A program made the translations under genes and the position numbers. From Deltaproteobacteria bacterium (lineage in GTDB: Bacteria > Myxococcota > B64-G9), in contig QMME01000034.1 of assembly GCA_003647095.1 (NCBI GenBank), positions 1 to 18,118 of the forward strand: DNA of 18,118 nt. The letters run 5' to 3'. Under the pieces are notes generated by a model that was not told where the DNA came from, did not search any database, and saw only the letters and a list, made by a program, of their open reading frames with translations. This document shows positions 13,723-18,118 of this stretch, piece by piece. The number at the start of each line of letters is the position of its first letter. Position 1 is the first letter of the stretch.

Positions 13723-15186
13723 TTACCCGCCAGCTCCGGCCACCAGCCGGTTGAACTGCTCGATGAGCCGGTCGTAGCGATCGGCCACGGCAAAGTGTTC
13801 CGGCCAGTAGGTCTTGTACTCGTGCCACTGGGCCTCGAGCTCGGCCAGCTCCTTCTGCTGTTGTTCGATCCAGGTGTAGTACTTGAGGTTGTGGATGCGC
13901 CGCCGTGCCGGCTGGTCGAGTTCCAGCAGGTTGTCGGTCTTGAGACCGGCCAGGTGCAGGTGGAAATCGAGTTCCGCCTGGCGCTGGTCGTAGGGCCCCT
14001 GGGCCTGGCGTGCCTCGGCCAGGCGCGACTGGTACAGTTCCATGGAATCGGTGAAAACGGTGAAGATGATGTCGTGCTCGTCCAGCTCGTACCAGCGGGC
14101 AGTCTTGATGGCGCTGAGCAGGTTGGAGATGCTGGAGATACCCAGCAGGTCGAGTCGCTCGACGATGTCGGCCGGCACCCCGCGCCCGCGCAGGTAGTCG
14201 CGCCCGGCCGGTTCGTTGAACAGGCGAATGAGCGCCATGGGGGCGTTGTCGTCGATGGCCACCACCATGTCGGTATTGCGCACGTTGTGAATCCAGGGCA
14301 CGTGCTTGTCGCCGATGCCCTCGATACGGTGGGCCCCGAAGCCGTTTTCCAGCAGGGTGGGGCACTGCAGCGCCTCGGAAGCGATGATCTTCGCACCCGG
14401 GTACAGTTCCTTGAGACGATCTCCCGCTGCCAGGGTGCCGGCGCTGCCCGTGGCCGAGACGTAGGCAAAGAGGCGATCCCGCCCCTGGCACACCTCGTCC
14501 AGGACTTCCTTGATGGCGGCGCCGGTGATCTCGTAGTGCCACATGCCGTTGCCGAACTCGTCGAACTGGTTCAGCACCACCACGTCGGGATCGCTGCCGC
14601 GCAGCTCCCAGCACTTGTCGTAGATCTCCTTGACGTTGGACTCGCAGCCGGGGGTGGCGATTATCTCCGAGCCCACCGACTCCAGCCACTCGAAACGCTC
14701 CCGGCTCATCTGCTCGGGCAGGATGGCGATGGAATGACAGCCCAGCAGGGCCGAGTTGTAGGCCCCGCCCCGACAGTAGTTGCCGGTGGACGGCCACACC
14801 GCCTTGTGGCGGGTGGGAGCGAAGGAGCCCTCCACCAGGCGCGGCACCAGGCAACCGAAGGTGGCCCCAACCTTGTGGGCGCCGGTGGGAAAGAACTTGC
14901 CCACCAGGGCCAGGATGCGCGCCCGCACCCCGGTCAGCTCCCGGGGAATTTCCAGGAAGTTGACCTTGCCGAACAGGCCGCTGCGGGGATCGTTCTTCCA
15001 GGTGATGCGGAACAGGTTGAGCGGATGCACGTCCCACAGGCCGATGCCGGCCAGTTGCCGCCTTATTTCCTCCGGCACCAGGCGGGGATCCCGTTGCTGG
15101 GCGAAGGTGGGAATGACGATGCCCTTTTCCCGGCACAGCCTGGCCGTCTTGGCTACCTGGCCGCTGTCGATGTTGTTTGCCACCAT
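13723..15186 (-). CDS. PLP-dependent enzyme of the cysteine synthase/tryptophan synthase beta fold, reaction unknown
   Basis: This 487-residue fold-type II PLP enzyme resembles proteins annotated 'pyridoxal-5'-phosphate-dependent protein subunit beta'. The cofactor Lys is expected at 105 in FFPTGAHKVGATFG. An Asn-containing substrate loop, STGNYCRGGAYNS, lies at 133-145, and a Gly-rich phosphate-binding loop, SATGSAGTLAAG, at 244-255. A C-terminal extension of roughly 90 residues (about 400-487; RRRIHNLKYYTWIEQQQKEL) is helical and outside the usual core. Family members use small amino acids or their derivatives in elimination or replacement reactions; this substrate is not known. The ATG at 15184-15186 is chosen because AGGAGG lies seven bases upstream; an in-frame extension to 15240 would run through the promoter. 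The gene is divergent from amrS. No partner subunit is adjacent. Confidence 0.9.
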   Translation of the reverse strand: MVANNIDSGQVAKTARLCREKGIVIPTFAQQRDPRLVPEEIRRQLAGIGLWDVHPLNLFRITWKNDPRSGLFGKVNFLEIPRELTGVRARILALVGKFFPTGAHKVGATFGCLVPRLVEGSFAPTRHKAVWPSTGNYCRGGAYNSALLGCHSIAILPEQMSRERFEWLESVGSEIIATPGCESNVKEIYDKCWELRGSDPDVVVLNQFDEFGNGMWHYEITGAAIKEVLDEVCQGRDRLFAYVSATGSAGTLAAGDRLKELYPGAKIIASEALQCPTLLENGFGAHRIEGIGDKHVPWIHNVRNTDMVVAIDDNAPMALIRLFNEPAGRDYLRGRGVPADIVERLDLLGISSISNLLSAIKTARWYELDEHDIIFTVFTDSMELYQSRLAEARQAQGPYDQRQAELDFHLHLAGLKTDNLLELDQPARRRIHNLKYYTWIEQQQKELAELEAQWHEYKTYWPEHFAVADRYDRLIEQFNRLVAGAGG

Positions 15187-15211
15187 GTATCTGCCTCCTA
15201 GCCTGGCTGAC

Positions 15212-15240
15212 TTCCTAGCATGCCCCCGGCAGCTAGACAA
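15212..15240 (-). promoter_or_regulatory. Candidate promoter of the PLP enzyme gene
   Basis: On the minus strand, TTGTCT (15240-15235), a 17-bp spacer and TAGGAA (15217-15212) lie upstream of the ATG, with AGGAGG in the leader. The -10 is weak. Its -35 box overlaps the -35 of the divergent amrS promoter by five bases, so the two may compete. Confidence 0.35.
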
Positions 15241-15262
15241 GCGGCGCGCCCTTTCCTACAAT
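15234..15262 (+). promoter_or_regulatory. Candidate promoter of the amrS operon
   Basis: TAGACA (15234-15239, five of six), a 17-bp spacer and TACAAT (15257-15262, five of six) form a good sigma70-type promoter. The predicted start near 15269 gives a leader of about 33 nt containing GAGGTGA before the amrS ATG. Confidence 0.55.
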
Positions 15263-15301
15263 CACGGCTGTCCCTTGGCGGGTACCAGGAAAGAGGTGAA
15301 C

Positions 15302-16312
15302 ATGCAACCGGCACGCTACTGGCAGGCAGAAGCCGAAGGGATGGTTCGTTGCCTGTTGTGTCCCCACCAGTGCCTGATAAAGCCGGGCGCCCGGGGAATC
15401 TGCGGGGTGCGCCAGAACCGGGACGGCCAGTTGTTCTCCCTCAACTACGCCCGGGCCATCGCCGTGCACGATGATCCCATCGAGAAAAAGCCCCTGTTCC
15501 ACGTGCTGCCGGGCAGCTCCAGCCTGAGCGTGGCCACCGCCGGCTGCAACTTCCGCTGCCGCCACTGCCAGAACCACGAGATCAGCCAGGCACCTCAGCG
15601 GTTGGGCCAGATCCCCGGCTCGCTCCTGCCGGCCGAGCAGGTGGTGGAGATCGCCCGGGAGCGTGGCACCGCCACCATCTCCTTCACCTACACCGAGCCC
15701 ACCATCTTCATGGAATGGGCCCAGGACATCGCCGCCGGGGCCGGCCGCCATGGCATCCGCTGCCTGTCGATCAGCAACGGCTACACCGCCGCCCGGCCCC
15801 TGCGCGACCTGGCACCCAACCTGGCCGCGGCCAACGTCGATCTCAAGTCCTTCAGCGACGAGTTCTACCGGAAGATCTGCGGGGGGCGGCTGCAGCCGGT
15901 GCTGGACACCATCAGCCTGATGCACGAGCTGGGCATCTGGGTGGAGGTGACCACCTTGCTCATCCCCGGGCTCAACGATGATCCGGAACAGCTGCAGCGC
16001 CTGGCCGCTTTCCTGGTCGAGGTGGACCCGGCCATTCCCTGGCACCTGAGCCGCTTCCATCCCGACAACGACATGCTCGATCGCCATCCCACGCCGCTGG
16101 CCACCATCGAGCAGGCCCGGCAGATCGGCCTGGAGGCCGGCCTGCGCTTCGTCTACTCGGGAAACGTCTGGGGAGACCAGGGCGAAAACACCCGCTGTCC
16201 CGCCTGCCGGGAGCTACTCATCGAACGGGTGGGCTTCAGTGTGCGCCGTAATCGCCTGCGCGAGGGCCGTTGCCCCGACTGTGGTGAAGTAATCGAGGGA
16301 CTGTGGCAGTGA
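15302..16312 (+). CDS. amrS: AmmeMemoRadiSam system radical SAM enzyme
   Basis: This 336-residue protein resembles pyruvate formate-lyase activating enzymes. The radical SAM cluster motif is CNFRCRHC (Cys82, Cys86, Cys89). An N-terminal cysteine region (Cys17, 20, 24, 34; CLLCPHQCLIKPGARGICGVR) and a C-terminal zinc-ribbon-like part (Cys299, 302, 324, 327) are the additions that mark the AmrS family. AmrS is named for its frequent co-occurrence with Memo and AMMECR1 proteins; the reaction is unknown. It is expected to cleave S-adenosylmethionine reductively and to work without oxygen. The ATG at 15302 is preceded by GAGGTGA; a longer open frame upstream is not coding. The next gene overlaps its stop. 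Neither Memo nor AMMECR1 is in the window, so the partner here may be the HgdB-type protein. Confidence 0.93.
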   Translation: MQPARYWQAEAEGMVRCLLCPHQCLIKPGARGICGVRQNRDGQLFSLNYARAIAVHDDPIEKKPLFHVLPGSSSLSVATAGCNFRCRHCQNHEISQAPQRLGQIPGSLLPAEQVVEIARERGTATISFTYTEPTIFMEWAQDIAAGAGRHGIRCLSISNGYTAARPLRDLAPNLAAANVDLKSFSDEFYRKICGGRLQPVLDTISLMHELGIWVEVTTLLIPGLNDDPEQLQRLAAFLVEVDPAIPWHLSRFHPDNDMLDRHPTPLATIEQARQIGLEAGLRFVYSGNVWGDQGENTRCPACRELLIERVGFSVRRNRLREGRCPDCGEVIEGLWQ

Positions 16313-17556
16313 ATGAACCTTCTGCCAGTGGTGGCGGCGGTCCCCCCGCCGGACTGGGCAGCGGGCAACAGCGGCGCCTGCTCGAGCGTCTGGCCGCCCA
16401 GCCACGACGGCCGCGGGCCCTGGCGGCCTTCGACGAGTTTTTCCGCCGGCAACAGTGGCTGGCGGATCTGCACAACGATTCCCGTCCGGCGGTGGGCCAG
16501 TTGTGCGGCTTCGTTCCCGAGGAACTGGTGCTGGCCTGCGGCCTGCGACCCCTGCGGCTGGAGACGGGATACGACGAAGCCGCGCGGTTGGGCGGGCAGC
16601 GACTGGGCAGCGAGACCTGCAGCGAGGTACGTGCCCTGGCCGGCCTGCTGGAAAGCGGCGGGGGGCTGCTGGAGCGGCTGCAGCTGCTGCTGTTGCCGAC
16701 CAGCTGCGACGCCAAGCGGGGCCTGGCCGAGGGCCTGGACTGGCCCTGCCCGGTGGAACTGCTGCAGGTGCCGGCCGCCCCGCAACAGCAGCGCTCACGC
16801 CGGCTCTGGCTGGGAGAGATGGAGCGCCTGCTGGGGCGCCTGTCCCGGCTGGGTCACCGGCCCCGCCGGCGACACCTGCTGGAGGCGTCCGCCCTGGTGA
16901 ATCGCCGGGCCGAGCTGGTGCGCCGGCTCAACCGGCTGCGCCGGGCCGAATATCCGCCCCTGTCCGGCGCCGACGCCCTGGAGGTGATGCAGGCCGCGGC
17001 GCTGGCGGACATTGCCTGGTGGAACGAGCACGCCACGGCGCTGCTCGACGAGCTGGCCGCTCATCCCCGGCAACCCGCCGCCGGGGAGGCGGCCCCGGTG
17101 CGCCTGTTGCTGGCCGGTTCACCGATCCTCTGGCCGGACCTGAAGATACCGCTGGCGGCGGCCGCCAGCGGCGGCCAGGTGGTCATCGACGACCTGTGCA
17201 ACCTGACCGCCTGGCTGGATCGCCCCCTGGTGATCGACGAGTTCAACCGGGCCTCGCTCATCGAGGCCGCCGCCGAGCGGGTGCTGCTGTCCTGTGCCTG
17301 TCCCTGCCTGATCGGCCAGGCCGAACCGGCCCAGCGGCTGCTCCGCCTGGCCGCCGACTGGCGGGTACAGGGCGTGGTGTTCCACCAGCTGGTATCCTGT
17401 ACTCCCTTCGCCATGTGCTCGTCCCGCTGTGCCAGCCGGGTGAGCTCCGCCGGGCTGGGCTGGCTCGAGCTGCACAGCCAGTTCGGCGAGGAAGAGGAAG
17501 CGCCACTGCGCAACCGCCTGGAGGCTTTCTGCGAGATGCTGCGCGACCGGCCCTGA
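16309..17556 (+). CDS. 2-hydroxyacyl-CoA dehydratase/HgdB-type or double-cubane cluster-like Fe-S protein
   Basis: This 415-residue protein shows the HgdB/BcrC-type signatures. QLCGFVPEELVLACGLRPLRL (64-84) has Cys66, Cys104 follows in SETCSEV, and LPTSCDAKRG has Cys133. IDDLCNLTAW has Cys297 and VFHQLVSCTPFAMCSSRC lies at 357-374. Family members bind [4Fe-4S] or double-cubane clusters and reduce or dehydrate substrates using electrons from an ATP-driven activator. Thirteen cysteines are present, including an unusual CACPC (329-333). The start is taken as GTG at 16309, with GAGGGA eight bases upstream and a GTGA overlap with the amrS stop; GTG at 16303 is possible. A second dehydratase subunit and a HgdC-type activator are both absent nearby. 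Without them, a homodimeric double-cubane protein is as likely as a true acyl-CoA dehydratase. Confidence 0.85.
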   Translation: MNEPSASGGGGPPAGLGSGQQRRLLERLAAQPRRPRALAAFDEFFRRQQWLADLHNDSRPAVGQLCGFVPEELVLACGLRPLRLETGYDEAARLGGQRLGSETCSEVRALAGLLESGGGLLERLQLLLLPTSCDAKRGLAEGLDWPCPVELLQVPAAPQQQRSRRLWLGEMERLLGRLSRLGHRPRRRHLLEASALVNRRAELVRRLNRLRRAEYPPLSGADALEVMQAAALADIAWWNEHATALLDELAAHPRQPAAGEAAPVRLLLAGSPILWPDLKIPLAAAASGGQVVIDDLCNLTAWLDRPLVIDEFNRASLIEAAAERVLLSCACPCLIGQAEPAQRLLRLAADWRVQGVVFHQLVSCTPFAMCSSRCASRVSSAGLGWLELHSQFGEEEEAPLRNRLEAFCEMLRDRP

Positions 17557-17574
17557 CAGGCCGGCCGGGGCGAA

Positions 17575-18118
17575 CTACAACTCCACGCTCACCAGCCGGT
17601 AGGTGCGGCTGCCCAGCCCCAGGCCCTCGGCCACCTCCAGGTAGCCGGCCGGGGCCCCCGCCTCCAGGCCGGCCGCGGCGCGGACCTCGTCACGCAGTTC
17701 CAGGCCTCGCTGGTCGACGGCCACCGGGTCGAGCCCCAGCAGCAGGCGGCAGGGTTCCGCGTCGGGGGGCTTGTCGGTGTCTCCCTGGGTCACCGCCCGC
17801 AAGGCATCCAGCACGAACAGGCGGGATACCGAGACGATCTCCGGCAGGGCGTTGAGCCGGGCGATGTGCTGCTCGCAGCCGTCGTGGTAGTCGTAGGGAT
17901 TGGCGAAGGAACCGTAGTGGTTCTTCAGGCAGCCGGTAAAGCCGGCGGCGAAGTGGTTCTTGCACACGGCCAGGTTGAGCAGGTGCCGGCAACGATCGGT
18001 CAACAGGCTGCTCAGGCGGATCTGCCGGCCGGACAGGCAGGAGGCCTGCTGGCGGTAGCCGGGACCGCTTTCGTCGGACGAGGAGCGCACCGTGCCCAGG
18101 CTGGCCACCGGCAGGCCG
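17575..18118 (-). CDS. DUF362 domain protein, C-terminal part (5' end beyond the window)
   Basis: The frame is open from the right edge to a TAG at 17577-17575 and gives about 181 residues. It contains the DUF362 hallmark: LLNLAVCKNHFAAGFTGCLKN followed by HYGSFANPYDYHDGCEQHI, in the middle of the fragment. The remainder has FVLDALRAVTQGDTDKPPDAEPCRLLLGLDPVAVD, also usual for the family. DUF362 proteins are of uncertain function, often exported or found near Fe-S proteins. A GTG at 18106-18108 is inside the frame, but coding continues upstream of it to the edge, so I treat the gene as truncated. It converges on the HgdB-type gene with an 18-bp gap. No Fe-S ferredoxin motif is visible in this part. 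Confidence 0.85.
   Translation of the reverse strand, partial: GLPVASLGTVRSSSDESGPGYRQQASCLSGRQIRLSSLLTDRCRHLLNLAVCKNHFAAGFTGCLKNHYGSFANPYDYHDGCEQHIARLNALPEIVSVSRLFVLDALRAVTQGDTDKPPDAEPCRLLLGLDPVAVDQRGLELRDEVRAAAGLEAGAPAGYLEVAEGLGLGSRTYRLVSVEL

Noticed and set aside
13795..15201. A 468-residue open frame on the plus strand, opposite the PLP enzyme
   Set aside because: It is a complementary-strand shadow with no ribosome site and no recognisable domain. The minus-strand gene has all expected PLP motifs.
14780..15301. An N-terminal extension of AmrS by 174 residues
   Set aside because: It crosses the divergent PLP gene and the shared promoter region. The family begins close to the ATG at 15302, which has a ribosome site.

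Overview
The window is about 18 kb of GC-rich DNA with genes packed on both strands. It has no RNA genes, mobile elements or CRISPR arrays that I can see. The gene content points to a deltaproteobacterium in the broad sense, most likely Myxococcota or a relative. The evidence is a Ser/Thr kinase with the HRDVSPQN catalytic loop and C-terminal PEGA repeats, linkers rich in Asp-Ala-Gly, Ala and Pro, and two membrane proteins that start with the CxxC-19-CxxC zinc ribbon common in that group. A radical SAM enzyme and a 2-hydroxyacyl-CoA dehydratase-type Fe-S protein suggest an anaerobic or facultative lifestyle. The lineage and lifestyle are inferences.

Layout, left to right. (1) 1-174: the C-terminal end of an unrecognised gene, convergent with (2) 198-2336 (-), a membrane-anchored PEGA Ser/Thr kinase. 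A compact divergent promoter region (2337-2448) separates the kinase from (3) 2449-5484 (+), a DUF58 protein followed by a BatA-like von Willebrand A membrane protein. The DUF58 gene appears to have a leaderless GTG start. (4) 5523-9419 (-): an apparent three-gene operon read in the order Wzz/BY tyrosine autokinase, DegT-family sugar aminotransferase, NusG-like antiterminator. This is the regulatory and chain-length part of an exopolysaccharide system, with no glycosyltransferases in view.

(5) 9552-13713 (+): a Cys-rich lipoprotein, two tandem zinc ribbon/TM/TPR proteins and a small TFIIB-type zinc-ribbon protein. They look like a co-directional envelope-associated cluster of unknown function. 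(6) 13723-15186 (-): a PLP-dependent enzyme of the cysteine synthase fold, divergent from (7) 15302-17556 (+): the AmmeMemoRadiSam radical SAM enzyme (amrS), translationally overlapped by a HgdB-type 2-hydroxyacyl-CoA dehydratase/double-cubane-like protein. A DUF362 gene (17575 to beyond the right edge, -) converges on this pair.

The least understood parts are the amrS-HgdB pair, which lacks Memo, AMMECR1 and a HgdC-type activator in this window, and the zinc-ribbon/TPR block with its lipoprotein. Divergent promoters with near-consensus boxes and 17-bp spacers can be read in the gaps at 2337-2448 and 15187-15301, and weaker ones at 9420-9551. All promoter, operator and terminator calls rest on reading by eye. 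No intergenic gap exceeds about 130 bases.
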